Shown one piece after another: positions 9,543 to 18,041 of a DNA stretch of 64,000 nt. This DNA is from Aciditerrimonas ferrireducens (GTDB lineage: Bacteria > Actinomycetota > Acidimicrobiia > Acidimicrobiales > UBA8190), in the NCBI RefSeq assembly GCF_023130475.1, contig NZ_JAKHEX010000006.1, positions 61,010-125,009 on the forward strand, read 5' to 3'. The position numbers and the translations under genes were made by a program. Positions within the stretch are counted from its first letter, which is position 1; each line of letters begins with the position of its first letter. The notes under the pieces were generated by a model. It made no database searches and was not told the DNA's origin. It saw only the letters and a program-made list of their open reading frames with translations.

Positions 9543-9548
9543 ACGCTA
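9543..9548 (-). promoter_or_regulatory. -10 element (TAGCGT), leaderless SDR promoter
   Basis: TAGCGT read on the minus strand, separated by 6 nt from the SDR ATG at 9536. No Shine-Dalgarno lies in the gap. Confidence 0.55.
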
Positions 9549-9662
9549 GCCGTCGGCTCCCGGGGCCGTGGATCCCTTGGCCGGGTCGCCAGGACCTAGG
9601 CTGAGGGAGTCTGGCCTGCGGCCAACCCTGGGTGGTCGCCCTCCGAGGAGGCAGGGGCCCTG

Positions 9663-10427
9663 GTGCAGCTGAGCGTCCTGGCGGTGGTCTCCCCGGGCGC
9701 CTACTGGGGAGCGGTCGGCGCCACGGCCCTGGCGATCGCCGGGGTGTGCTGGGCCGGGCTGCGCCGCCCGGGCCGATGGCGGGTGTGGCTGGCCGACGCC
9801 CTCGGGTTGGTCCTGCTCGCCGATGCCGCCAGTTTCGTCGTGAGCGAGATCCTGGCCGGGGACTTCGATCCCCGGACCGATCTTCCCCTGGCGCTCTGCG
9901 ACATGGGGGTCCTCGTGGCCGCCGCGGCCTGCCTCAGCCGCCAGCACCTCCTGGTGGAGATCACCTGGTTCTGGGGCCTAGCCGGCACCCTCCAGGGCCT
10001 GCTGACCCCCGACCTGGACGTCGGCTTCCCGCACCTGGCCTTCTTCGAGTACGTCGTCGGGCACGCCGGCATCGTGCTCGCCGCCTGCTTCTTGGTGATC
10101 GGCTTCGGCCTCCATCCCCGGCGTCGGGCCGCCCCGCGGGTGTTCCTACTCACCCTGGCCTACACCGCGCTGGTCGGCACCGTCGACGGCCTGACCGGGG
10201 CGAACTACATGTTCCTCCGCCAACCCCCACCGGAGTGGACCTTGCTGTCGGTCCTTGGACCCTGGCCCTGGTACATCGCCGGTGCTGCCGGAGTGGCCGT
10301 GGTGCTCCTCACCGTCTTGGACCTCCCGTTCTGGGCCGAGCGTCGCCGTGCGGCCCGGGCCGCCCAGGACCAGCCGGCCGGCGCGCCGCCCGCGCTCCGC
10401 CTGCCGGCTGCCAGCCCCCGGCGGTGA
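9663..10427 (+). CDS. YwaF/TIGR02206-family integral membrane protein
   Basis: A 254-residue polytopic membrane protein with about six to seven hydrophobic segments. The family pattern is clear: LALCDMGVLVAAAA, WFWGLAGTLQGLLTPD, and TGANYMFLRQPPP near the C-terminal helices. The family has no established function. The GTG start is preceded by GAGGAGG. The end overlaps the MFS gene (GTGA), so the two are coupled. Confidence 0.85.
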   Translation: MQLSVLAVVSPGAYWGAVGATALAIAGVCWAGLRRPGRWRVWLADALGLVLLADAASFVVSEILAGDFDPRTDLPLALCDMGVLVAAAACLSRQHLLVEITWFWGLAGTLQGLLTPDLDVGFPHLAFFEYVVGHAGIVLAACFLVIGFGLHPRRRAAPRVFLLTLAYTALVGTVDGLTGANYMFLRQPPPEWTLLSVLGPWPWYIAGAAGVAVVLLTVLDLPFWAERRRAARAAQDQPAGAPPALRLPAASPRR

Positions 10428-11761
10428 GCACCCCGGAGGCCGGGCTCCGGCTGCGCCGCTGGCAGGACCCTGCCGTCCTGGCGGTGGCCGTCGTCGCTTT
10501 CGCCGCCGGTTTCGGTCAGTTCGGCGTGGTGGCCGCCCTCGGCCACGTGGCCCGGGCCTTCGGGCAGGCGACCGGCAGCGGCCTGAGCCTCCGGGAGGAG
10601 GCCGGCCTCTCGGGCACCACCCTGGGGGCGGGCCTGGCCGTCATCCGCCTGGCCTCCCTTGGGGGCCTGCCCCTCGCGGGCCTGGCCGACCGCCTGGGCC
10701 GGGTCCGGACCCTGGTCACGAGCTGCGCCAGCGGCCTGCTGCTCACAGCAGCGGCCGCGGCGAGCCCCAGCTTCTGGTGGTTCGTAGCCATCTTCGCCAT
10801 CGGCCGACCGGCCCTCTCGGCCACCACCGCGCTCAGTACCGTGGTGGGTGCCGAGCAGACCGCCAGCGAGGACCGGGCAAAGGCCGTGGCGCTCATGGCC
10901 GCGGCCTACGCCGTCGGGGCCGGTTCGACGGCCGTCCTGAACAGCCTGGCCGGTGACGCCCTCGGGTTCCGGGGCCTCTTCCTTCTGGCCGTCGTGCCCC
11001 TGGTCGTCTTGCCCGTCGTCGCCCGACGGGCCGAGGAGCCCGACCGGTTCCGCCGACTCCGGCCCACCCAAACTGGGCCAGCCCACATCGGGCCAGCCCT
11101 GCCGGTCCTGGGGGCCGTGGCCCGCCCCTACCGGCGCCGCCTGGGGGTGGTCGTGGCTTTGGCGTTCGCCGTGTCGGTGGTGACCGGGCCGGCCAACAGC
11201 TTCACGTTCCTCTACGCCCAAGACGTCCTGCACCTGTCGGGGCTGGTCACCGCCAGCATGGTCGTGGCCTCGGGGGCCCTGGGCCTTGGCGGCCTGCTGG
11301 TCGGCCGGGTCCTCGCCGATCGCCTGGGCCGCCGGCCGACCGCGGCGACCGCCATGGCCGGCATCGTGGCTGCCGCGGTCCTGGCCTACAGCGGCTCGGC
11401 CCCGGGGCTGGTCCTGGGCTACATCGCCGGGGTGGCGGCCGGGGCGCTCTTCGCCCCGGGAGCCGGCGCGCTGGCGAACGAGCTGCTGCCGACCCCGGTG
11501 CGGGCGTCGGTGGCCGGCTGGCAGGTGGCGGCCCAAGTGCTCGGCGGGGTGGTCGGCCTGGTGTGCTTCGGGGCCCTGGAGAGCGTCGCGGGCCGTTTCG
11601 CCGACGCGGCCCTCGTGACCTTCCTGCCGGTGCTGCTCAGCTTGCCCCTGTTCCTCCTGCTCCCCGAGACCCGAGGCACCGAGCCCGAGGCCCTCTGGCC
11701 GACCGAGGCCCCAGAGCCCTCCTCCTCCCCTAGCCCCCGAGGGGCCGGTGGGCACCGGTGA
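10424..11761 (+). CDS. MFS transporter
   Basis: A 445-residue major facilitator with 12 predicted helices. The conserved loop 2-3 motif is LAGLADRLGRVRTL and the repeat in the second half is LVGRVLADRLGRRP. The cytoplasmic C-terminal tail is Pro/Ser-rich. The GTG start at 10424 overlaps the stop of the YwaF-like gene. The 3' end overlaps the convergent deaminase gene by 32 nt. It could be a sugar or drug carrier; nothing in the sequence fixes the substrate. Confidence 0.88.
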   Translation: MSTPEAGLRLRRWQDPAVLAVAVVAFAAGFGQFGVVAALGHVARAFGQATGSGLSLREEAGLSGTTLGAGLAVIRLASLGGLPLAGLADRLGRVRTLVTSCASGLLLTAAAAASPSFWWFVAIFAIGRPALSATTALSTVVGAEQTASEDRAKAVALMAAAYAVGAGSTAVLNSLAGDALGFRGLFLLAVVPLVVLPVVARRAEEPDRFRRLRPTQTGPAHIGPALPVLGAVARPYRRRLGVVVALAFAVSVVTGPANSFTFLYAQDVLHLSGLVTASMVVASGALGLGGLLVGRVLADRLGRRPTAATAMAGIVAAAVLAYSGSAPGLVLGYIAGVAAGALFAPGAGALANELLPTPVRASVAGWQVAAQVLGGVVGLVCFGALESVAGRFADAALVTFLPVLLSLPLFLLLPETRGTEPEALWPTEAPEPSSSPSPRGAGGHR

Positions 11762-12932
11762 ACCACTTCCCGAGGGTCTCGCGCTGTCCTTGGTAGGAGG
11801 AGCCGACGGCGCTGCCGTAGAGGGCCCGGGGCTCGGCCAGGAGCCGCTCGAAGGTCAGCTTGCAGACCGGCTGGCCGTCCTCGACGACGAAGGGCACGTC
11901 GTGGGCCCGGACCTCCAGCGCAGCCCGGGAACCCACCGGGCCGCGGGCCGGGTCCCAGCCGAACCCCGGGTCGAAGAACCCGGCGTAGTGGCTCCGGAGC
12001 TCGCCGCTCGTGGGGTCGTAGGCGGTCATCTCGGCGGCTAGCCCCGGGGGCACGCAGACCGCCTCCCGGGAGAGCAGGAGGTAGAAGCGGTTGGGGGACA
12101 GGACGATCCTGTCGCCCTTCTCCCGGCAGACCGGTTCGAAGAACAGGTCGGGGTCGACCGCCTGGTCGGTGCCCAGGTCCAAGAGGGGCGCAGAGTCCCG
12201 GGCGCAGTAGCCGACCTTGCCGGCCGGGTCCCCCTGGAGGTCCAGGCCGAGGAACAGGCCGTCGGCCACCAGCAACTCCTCTGCCGGGACCGCCCGACCC
12301 TCCCGGAGGAGCAGGGGCTGGCTGCGGTGGAGGGCCAGGAGCGCCTCGTCGTCCAGGCGGGCCCGGCCGGCCACCAGCCGGAGCTGGTTCAAGCTGAGGT
12401 CCTCCCGAACCCGGATGGGGAAGGAAAGGGGCACGATCTCCAGGTAGAGGCCCCCGTGGTACCCAGGAGCGATCTCGTCGAAGCGCCGCCCCCCGTCGGT
12501 GATGACCCGGGTGAAGACGTCGATCCGGCCGGTCGAGCTCTTCGGGTTGGCCCGGCCGTGCAGCCTGGCCGGCAGGGCGAGCCGCTCCTTCAAGGCCACC
12601 AGGTAGGGCCGGCCCCGTTCCAGGACCGCTCCGCGGCCCCGGAGGTCGAGCTCGTCGAGGGCGTAGTCCTCGAGCTTGGCCAGCACCTCGTGGTCCCCGG
12701 GGAGGAAGCTGCAGCGCAACCGGACGGCCCGATCCCCGAGTCGCAGATCGACGCTCGCCGGCTGGACGTTGGCTGCCGGCACGGGGTCGTCGGCGGGGGC
12801 GTCCACCACGCCACGGGCCAGGGCCTCCTCGAGGAGCTGAGCGGGCAGCACCCCCTCGCCCGGGGGGAGCCACTCGGGGGTCGGCGCGGTCGGGTCCGCG
12901 GCAGGGCCGGCGGACCCAGGCGGCTCAGGCAT
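11730..12932 (-). CDS. dcd: 2'-deoxycytidine 5'-triphosphate deaminase, long form (DCD family PF06559)
   Basis: A 400-residue protein of the tandem (double dUTPase-fold) dCTP deaminase family, about twice the length of ordinary Dcd. The diagnostic stretch RANPKSSTGRIDVFTRVI is followed by SLNQLRL; a second dUTPase-like half carries LSPNRFYLLLSREAVCVP and a FDPGFGW segment. Known members deaminate dCTP to dUTP for thymidylate synthesis. The gene follows DedA by 12 nt; a TAGCCT hexamer overlaps the DedA stop 9 nt before this start. Its 3' end overlaps the MFS gene. Confidence 0.85.
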   Translation of the reverse strand: MPEPPGSAGPAADPTAPTPEWLPPGEGVLPAQLLEEALARGVVDAPADDPVPAANVQPASVDLRLGDRAVRLRCSFLPGDHEVLAKLEDYALDELDLRGRGAVLERGRPYLVALKERLALPARLHGRANPKSSTGRIDVFTRVITDGGRRFDEIAPGYHGGLYLEIVPLSFPIRVREDLSLNQLRLVAGRARLDDEALLALHRSQPLLLREGRAVPAEELLVADGLFLGLDLQGDPAGKVGYCARDSAPLLDLGTDQAVDPDLFFEPVCREKGDRIVLSPNRFYLLLSREAVCVPPGLAAEMTAYDPTSGELRSHYAGFFDPGFGWDPARGPVGSRAALEVRAHDVPFVVEDGQPVCKLTFERLLAEPRALYGSAVGSSYQGQRETLGKWFTGAHRPLGG

Positions 12933-12941
12933 CGGGGCCGC

Positions 12942-12947
12942 AGGCTA
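12942..12947 (-). promoter_or_regulatory. -10 element (TAGCCT) overlapping the dedA stop codon
   Basis: On the minus strand TAGCCT begins with the TAG stop of the DedA gene and ends 9 nt before the dcd ATG. It could allow dcd to be transcribed independently. Confidence 0.4.
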
Positions 12948-13592
12948 GCGGGGTGGCTCGCCGGCTCGCTCCCGCCGGCGGCGACGGACCCGCCAGACGA
13001 CCACGGCGGCGAGGACGACCACGGCCACCACGACCGCGGCGAGCTCGGCGTGGACCACGGCCCCGTAGATGGCGTCGAGGTGCTGGCCGGCAAGGGAGCC
13101 CACGGTGGTCCACAGCCCCACCCAGAGCGCCGCCCCGAGCGCGTTGGCCGGCAGGAAGCGGGTGAGCCAGGGCATCTCCAGGGCCCCGGCCAGGATGCCG
13201 TTGGCCTGCCGCAGGCCCTCGACGAAGCGGGCCACGATGACCACCGGGGCCCCGTGGCGTCGGACGAAGGCCTCGCCCTCCTCGAGGCGCCGTTCGGTCA
13301 GCCCGACGAAGCGGCCGAGCCGGAGGACGAGGGCCCGGCCGCCCAGCCGACCGATCAGGTAGCCGACGCTGTCCCCCACGAGGGCCCCGGCGAAGCCGAC
13401 CAGGGCCACCCCGAGGATCGACAGCCGACCGGCCCCGGCGAAGACCGCGGCCACGACCAGGATCGTCTCCCCGGGGACCGGCACGCCGAAGTCCTCGAGG
13501 AGGACCAGACCGCCTACTGCCAGGTAGCCGTCCTGGGAGACCAGGGGGCCGAGCGGCCGGAAGATGCCCGGGAGCGGGGGGAGGGCGCTCAC
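12945..13592 (-). CDS. DedA family (SNARE-associated/VTT) membrane protein
   Basis: A 215-residue protein with four to five hydrophobic segments. It shows the DedA signature elements EDFGVPVPGETILV near the N-terminus, GDSVGYLIGRLGG, and the conserved Arg/Gly pattern in VARFVEGLRQANGILAGALEM. DedA proteins are proposed lipid scramblases or flippases and affect proton motive force and envelope stability. The C-terminus is strongly basic (RRRRRERAG). It is the first gene of a pair with dcd and is divergent from serB. Confidence 0.88.
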   Translation of the reverse strand: MSALPPLPGIFRPLGPLVSQDGYLAVGGLVLLEDFGVPVPGETILVVAAVFAGAGRLSILGVALVGFAGALVGDSVGYLIGRLGGRALVLRLGRFVGLTERRLEEGEAFVRRHGAPVVIVARFVEGLRQANGILAGALEMPWLTRFLPANALGAALWVGLWTTVGSLAGQHLDAIYGAVVHAELAAVVVAVVVLAAVVVWRVRRRRRERAGEPPR

Positions 13593-13634
13593 CGGGCCGG
13601 GCGGGGGCCGAGCCGGGGACCTGCCACCCCGCCA

Positions 13635-13660
13635 GGCTAGCCAGCCGACCCTGGCTAGGC
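13635..13660. promoter_or_regulatory. Inverted repeat carrying divergent -10 hexamers (dedA/serB)
   Basis: Arms GGCTAGCCAG and CTGGCTAGGC are separated by CCGACC and pair over 9 of 10 positions. The left arm reads TAGCCT on the minus strand (13634-13639) and the right arm TAGGCT on the plus strand (13656-13661), so the palindrome holds plausible -10 boxes for both dedA and serB. It is likely a shared regulatory site. Confidence 0.4.
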
Positions 13661-13699
13661 TGGCCCCCTCGGGTCACCTGCGCCCGAGGCCGTCCGACC

Positions 13700-14947
13700 A
13701 TGACCCCAGACCCCCCGCGCCAGCGCCCCGAAGGGGCCTTCCTGGTCACCGTCAGCGGCCTGGACCGACCAGGCTCGGCCGCCGACCTCTTCGCGGCCCT
13801 CGAGCAGGCTGGTGCCGACGTGCTCGACGTCGAGCAGGTCACGATCTTCGGGCAGCTGCTCCTGGCGGTCGTGGTCGTCGGGGTGGACCAGGGGGTGCTG
13901 CAGGACGCGGTGGCACCCCTCACCCCGACGTGGGGTCTGGCGGTGGCCGTGAACCCCACCGACCTCGGGGCCTCCCCGCCGCCGCACCACCACCACTGGC
14001 TGACCGTCCTGGCCCCGACCCTGCCGGCTGCGGCACTGGCCGGGGTCTTCGGTGCCGTGGCCCGGGCCGGGGGGAACGTCGAGCGGATCGTGCAGCTGGC
14101 CCACCAGCCGGTCGTCTCCTACGAGCTGCTCGTGGCCGGCGCCGGCTCGGACGAGCTGCGCCGCCAGGTGGCCCAGGAAGCAGCCCGGCTGCGGATCGAC
14201 GTGGCCGTCCAGCGGGCCGGCCTGCACCGCCGGGCCCGGCACCTGATCGTCCTGGACGTCGACTCGACCCTGATCCGCCAGGAGGTCGTCGACCTGCTGG
14301 CGGAGCGAGCCGGCTGCGCCCAGCAGGTGGCCGAGATCACCCGGGCGGCGATGGCCGGCGAGCTGGAGTTCGCCGAGGCGCTGCGTGCCCGGGTCCAGCT
14401 CCTGGCCGGCCTGCCGGCCAGCACCCTCGAGGAGGTCCGCCAGTCCCTCGAGCTGACCCCCGGGGCCCGCACCCTGGTCCGGACCCTGGCCCGCCTGGGC
14501 TACGAGACCGCGGTGGTGAGCGGCGGCTTCCTCCAGGTCATCGAACCCATGGCCGCGGACCTCGGGATCCGGCGCGTGGCCGCCAACCGGCTGGAGGTGG
14601 CCGACGGCCGTCTGACCGGCCGGCTGCTCGGTCCGATCGTCGACCGGGCCGGCAAGGCGGAGGCCCTGCGCCGATTCGCCGCCGAGGCCGGCGTCCCCCT
14701 GGCCCAGACGGTGGCCGTTGGGGACGGGGCCAACGACATCGACATGCTGAGCGTCGCCGGGCTCGGTATCGCCTTCAACGCGAAGGCCGTGGTCCAGGAC
14801 GCCGCGGACGCCGCCTTGAACGTGCCCTACCTCGACCCCATCCTCTACTTGCTCGGCGTGCCCCGTTCGGAGATCGAGGCGGCCGACGAACCCGAGCGCC
14901 CCGAGGGCGTCTCGGCCAGGACGTCGGCCAGTCTGGGCAGCGCCTGA
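13700..14947 (+). CDS. serB: Phosphoserine phosphatase with N-terminal ACT domains
   Basis: A 415-residue SerB that dephosphorylates 3-phosphoserine to L-serine in the cytosol. Residues ~10-90 and ~100-175 form two ACT-like regulatory domains, as in mycobacterial SerB2. The HAD phosphatase domain starts with the nucleophile motif DVDST (186-190), continues with VVSGGF and ends with GDGANDIDML (about 341-350). The downstream sequence overlaps the ETF gene by 103 nt on the opposite strand. ACT domains suggest feedback by serine or another amino acid. Confidence 0.93.
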   Translation: MTPDPPRQRPEGAFLVTVSGLDRPGSAADLFAALEQAGADVLDVEQVTIFGQLLLAVVVVGVDQGVLQDAVAPLTPTWGLAVAVNPTDLGASPPPHHHHWLTVLAPTLPAAALAGVFGAVARAGGNVERIVQLAHQPVVSYELLVAGAGSDELRRQVAQEAARLRIDVAVQRAGLHRRARHLIVLDVDSTLIRQEVVDLLAERAGCAQQVAEITRAAMAGELEFAEALRARVQLLAGLPASTLEEVRQSLELTPGARTLVRTLARLGYETAVVSGGFLQVIEPMAADLGIRRVAANRLEVADGRLTGRLLGPIVDRAGKAEALRRFAAEAGVPLAQTVAVGDGANDIDMLSVAGLGIAFNAKAVVQDAADAALNVPYLDPILYLLGVPRSEIEAADEPERPEGVSARTSASLGSA

Positions 14948-16743
14948 CGCCAGTCCCCGACGATCCCCACGTCGGCCCACTCGAACACGGGCGCTGCGGG
15001 GTCGGCGTTCAGCGCCAGGACCGTCCCGGCCCGCAGGGCCCCGACCGCGTGGTTGGTCCGCCCCGAGAGCCCCACGGCCAGGTAGAGCTCGGGAGCCACG
15101 CTGTGCCCCGTCACCCCCACCTGGCGGGCCCGGGGCAGCCAGCCCCGGTCGGTCACCTTCCGCGTCCCGGCCAGCTCCGCCCCGATCCGGGCGGCCAACC
15201 GGCGAACCAGGGGGTAGTCCTCCGGGTCCACTCCCAGGCCCACGCAGCAGACCCGTCGAGCCCGCAGGAGCGCCGCCACGTCGTCGTCCCGGCCCCCTCC
15301 CAGGACCTCCACGGGCGTCGGCACCCGGTCAGCGGGCGGCACGAGCTCGACCACCGGCACCCCCGAACCCCCCGCCCCGGGGCCGTGCGCCGAGGTCTCG
15401 CCCACCCCGGGGCGGACCGTGGCCATCTGGATCGGCCCGAGGGCGACCACCTCGGCCATGGCCGTCCCGGCCGGCTCGGGCTTCCAGCACACCAGCCGGT
15501 CCCCGTCCAGGGTCAGGGCCACGGCATCGCCGGTCAAGCCGGCCCCGAGGCGCACCGCGAGGCGGGCGGCGGCCTCCCGGCCCCACTGGGTGGCCAAGGC
15601 CAGGATCACCGCCGGGGCCGGCCCACCCGGGCCGCACCAGTGCGCGCCGAGCGCGGCAGCGACGCCCGCCGGGTCGCAACGGCCTTCGACGACGAGCAGC
15701 CGGTTGGCGCCGACCGGCTCGGGCTGCTCGCTGTCCGCCGGCGCCGGACCGGCCAGGGCGAGCTCGGCGCCTAGTGCTGAGGCGAGGGCCGCGGCCTGGT
15801 TCAGCAGGCCAGCCACGGCCGCCGGCCGGCCGGGTTCGGCCAGGACGGCCACCGTCGGCACCTCCTTCGCCTCGCCACGGCGGCCCCCGATCGGCGCAAC
15901 CCCAGGGTCGGACATCGGCTCCCCTGGCCCGGGCCGTTTTGCGGCCCCGGCGCCGCCCGTCTCGGCCAGCCGGGCACGAACGGCTTCGACGGCTTCCTCC
16001 AGGCGGGCCAGGGGGAAGACCTGGCGGGCCCGGGCGGGGCGGAGCGCCTGGCGCACCCGGCGCACCAGGGTCCGGCTGCCCTCGGCACCGAAGGGACCCG
16101 GGCCGAGGGCAGCCGGACCCAGCACTCGCACCCGCCCCGGCCCCACCTCGGCCAGGGCCGCAGCGTCGGGCTTGCACGGGTCGATGAGCCGCTCCGCGGC
16201 AGCCAGGACCGCGGGGAGGGCGACCCGGACCTCCTGCCAGCCGTCGTCCAGCTCGCAGCGGGCCCAGAGCCGCGCCGGTCCCAGACCCGACGGCGGCTCC
16301 AGCCGCAGGGCCCGCGCCGCGGGCACGAAGGGCCAGCCCAGGCGCTCGGCCACCTGCGGGCCGACCTGGCCGGTGTCGGCGTCCACGGCGCTCTTGCCCA
16401 CCAGGACCAGGTCGAAGGGACCGAGGCGGTCCAGGGCGGCGACCAGGGCCGCCGAGGTGGCCAGGGTGTCGGACCCGGCCAGGCTCGGGTCGCTGAGCAG
16501 CACGGCCTCGTCGGCGCCGCATGCCAAGGCCTCCCGAAGCGCCGCCTCGGCACTCGGGGGCCCAAGGCTCATGGCCACGCAGGTCCCCCCGCTTCGGCGG
16601 GCCAGGGCCACGGCTTGGGCCACGGCCCGGCGGCAGAAGGGGTTGACCTCGAGGGCCACGCCCTGGCGCACCAGGCGACCGTCCGGGCCGAGGCTCAGGG
16701 CCTCGGCCGCCGGGACCTGCTTCAGGAGCACCGCGACCCGCAT
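14845..16743 (-). CDS. Electron transfer flavoprotein, fused beta-alpha chain
   Basis: A single 632-residue chain. Residues 1-~250 match EtfB (MRVAVLLKQVP start; GADEAVLLSD; DLVLVGKSAVDADTGQVGP). After a ~40-residue Gly/Ala/Pro linker, residues ~290-615 match EtfA, ending in its FAD-binding segment (GVTGHSVAPELYLAVGLSG, then ALNADPAAPVFEWADVGIVGDW). ETFs carry electrons from acyl-CoA or other dehydrogenases to the quinone pool; the two chains are usually separate genes. No ETF dehydrogenase is nearby. The start has TAGGCT 7 nt upstream (16751-16756). No stop or frameshift explains the fusion. Confidence 0.88.
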   Translation of the reverse strand: MRVAVLLKQVPAAEALSLGPDGRLVRQGVALEVNPFCRRAVAQAVALARRSGGTCVAMSLGPPSAEAALREALACGADEAVLLSDPSLAGSDTLATSAALVAALDRLGPFDLVLVGKSAVDADTGQVGPQVAERLGWPFVPAARALRLEPPSGLGPARLWARCELDDGWQEVRVALPAVLAAAERLIDPCKPDAAALAEVGPGRVRVLGPAALGPGPFGAEGSRTLVRRVRQALRPARARQVFPLARLEEAVEAVRARLAETGGAGAAKRPGPGEPMSDPGVAPIGGRRGEAKEVPTVAVLAEPGRPAAVAGLLNQAAALASALGAELALAGPAPADSEQPEPVGANRLLVVEGRCDPAGVAAALGAHWCGPGGPAPAVILALATQWGREAAARLAVRLGAGLTGDAVALTLDGDRLVCWKPEPAGTAMAEVVALGPIQMATVRPGVGETSAHGPGAGGSGVPVVELVPPADRVPTPVEVLGGGRDDDVAALLRARRVCCVGLGVDPEDYPLVRRLAARIGAELAGTRKVTDRGWLPRARQVGVTGHSVAPELYLAVGLSGRTNHAVGALRAGTVLALNADPAAPVFEWADVGIVGDWRQALPRLADVLAETPSGRSGSSAASISERGTPSK

Positions 16744-16750
16744 CGGCGGC

Positions 16751-16756
16751 AGCCTA
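16751..16756 (-). promoter_or_regulatory. -10 element (TAGGCT), leaderless ETF promoter
   Basis: TAGGCT on the minus strand ends 7 nt before the ETF ATG; no ribosome-binding sequence intervenes. Confidence 0.55.
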
Positions 16757-16800
16757 GGGTGCCGACCGGGTGCGGCCGTCCCCTCGGGCGGCCCGGCCCC

Positions 16801-17496
16801 TCAGTGCCCGCCGGTGGCCTCCTCGGGCAGGTCATCGAAGAGCCGCGGGGTGCGGCCGGGTTGGCGGCGCAGCGCCTCGAGGTCCACTTCCCGCCAGCCC
16901 ATGCCCCGGGCCTCGCAGAGCCGACGGGCGTTCGGCGCGACCCGCTCGGCCGCCAGCAGGCCCCGCAGGGGCCGCAGCCGGGCGTCGCTGGTCCGAAGCG
17001 CCGCCAGGTAGCGATCCAGCTGCTCGACGCTGGCCAGCTCGCCTCGACGCTTGACCTCGACGGCCACGAAGCCGCCGCTGGCGTCCCGGCAGAGCAGGTC
17101 GACCGGGCCCAGCGGGGTGCGGTACTCCCGGGCCAGGAGCTCCAGGCCGGCCTCGAGCACCCAGGGCCGCTCGGCCAGGTGGCCCTGGAGCTCGACCTCC
17201 ACCCCGTCCTTCGCCAGGCCGGGCTCGGGTCCGAGCTCGTGGGTGACGTCCAGGTGGACCTCGTAGAGCCGGATCTCCAGCCGCTCCCCCTTGGCTCCCT
17301 GGACCAGCCACCGGCCGGGCTCCTCGGTCACGGTGCACGGCGGCACCATCCAGTTCAGCGGCTTGTAGGCCCCGTCGTCGGCGTGGACCGCCACCGACCC
17401 GTCGGCCTTCAGCACCAGGAGCCGCCGCCCCCGGGGCAGGTCGGCGCGCAGCCGGCCCTCGTAGTGGACCTCGCAGGTGGCGATGACCAGGCGCAC
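16801..17496 (-). CDS. nucS: Mismatch-specific endonuclease NucS (EndoMS)
   Basis: A 231-residue NucS, the enzyme that replaces MutS/MutL mismatch repair in most Actinobacteria by making double-strand cuts at mismatches. The N-terminal dimerisation/DNA-binding half carries LLVLKADGSVAVHADDGAYK and LNWM. The C-terminal RecB-like nuclease core shows GPVDLLCRD, then VAVEVKRRGELASVEQLDRY with the catalytic Glu-x-Lys. The C-terminal end (TPRLFDDLPEE) may be the sliding-clamp contact. It is divergent from the Fur-family gene. No mutS or mutL is seen in the window, as expected. Confidence 0.95.
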   Translation of the reverse strand: MRLVIATCEVHYEGRLRADLPRGRRLLVLKADGSVAVHADDGAYKPLNWMVPPCTVTEEPGRWLVQGAKGERLEIRLYEVHLDVTHELGPEPGLAKDGVEVELQGHLAERPWVLEAGLELLAREYRTPLGPVDLLCRDASGGFVAVEVKRRGELASVEQLDRYLAALRTSDARLRPLRGLLAAERVAPNARRLCEARGMGWREVDLEALRRQPGRTPRLFDDLPEEATGGH

Positions 17497-17542
17497 CGGT
17501 CCATGCTGCCCCAGCCGGCACGGCCGCTCGGAGCCCAGTGAC

Positions 17543-17548
17543 TAGCGT
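17543..17548 (+). promoter_or_regulatory. -10 element (TAGCGT), leaderless fur-family promoter
   Basis: TAGCGT lies 7 nt before the GTG at 17556. It would fall inside the gene if the earlier GTG at 17538 were used, and so argues for the later start. Confidence 0.5.
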
Positions 17549-17555
17549 GTCGACC

Positions 17556-18041
17556 GTGGTCGCTGACCTGGCTCCTCCCGAGACCGTCGAGGGCATCCTG
17601 GCGCTGTTCCGCCACCGCGGCGGACGGGTCACCGCCTCCCGGCGCCTCGTAGTGCGCTGCTTGCTCGAGTCCGGCACCCACCCGACGGCCGACGAGCTGG
17701 TCAGCGCCGTGCACCGAGAGGACCCGACCGTCCACCGTTCCACCGTGTACCGCAACCTCGAGGAGCTCGAGCGCCTCGGGGTGGTGGAGCACGTCCACCT
17801 GGGCCACGGCGCCGCCACCTATCACCTCGCCACCGAGCGCCACGGGCACCTGGTCTGCGACCGCTGCGGCCGTCAGATCGAGGTGCCCGAGACCGTCTTC
17901 GGCGAGCTGGCCCGCATCGCCCGGGACCGCTACGGCTTCGAGGTCCGTCCCCGGCACTTCGCCGTCCCTGGCCTCTGTCGCACCTGCGCGGGCCAGGAGG
18001 CACCCACCGCCGAGGGCGCCCCGGCGACGACCCGGGCCTAG
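17556..18041 (+). CDS. Fur-family metalloregulator
   Basis: A 161-residue Fur/Zur-type repressor. The winged-helix domain contains HPTADELVSAVHREDPTVHRSTVYRNLEELERLG. The dimerisation domain holds the metal ligands: HGHLVCDRCGR (Cys-x2-Cys) and the terminal LCRTCAG pair forming the structural Zn site. The sequence does not by itself separate Fur, Zur and PerR. The start is set from the -10-like TAGCGT; GTG 17538 would add six residues. Its TAG stop shares CTAG with the convergent dnaB stop. It is divergent from nucS. Confidence 0.9.
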   Translation: MVADLAPPETVEGILALFRHRGGRVTASRRLVVRCLLESGTHPTADELVSAVHREDPTVHRSTVYRNLEELERLGVVEHVHLGHGAATYHLATERHGHLVCDRCGRQIEVPETVFGELARIARDRYGFEVRPRHFAVPGLCRTCAGQEAPTAEGAPATTRA

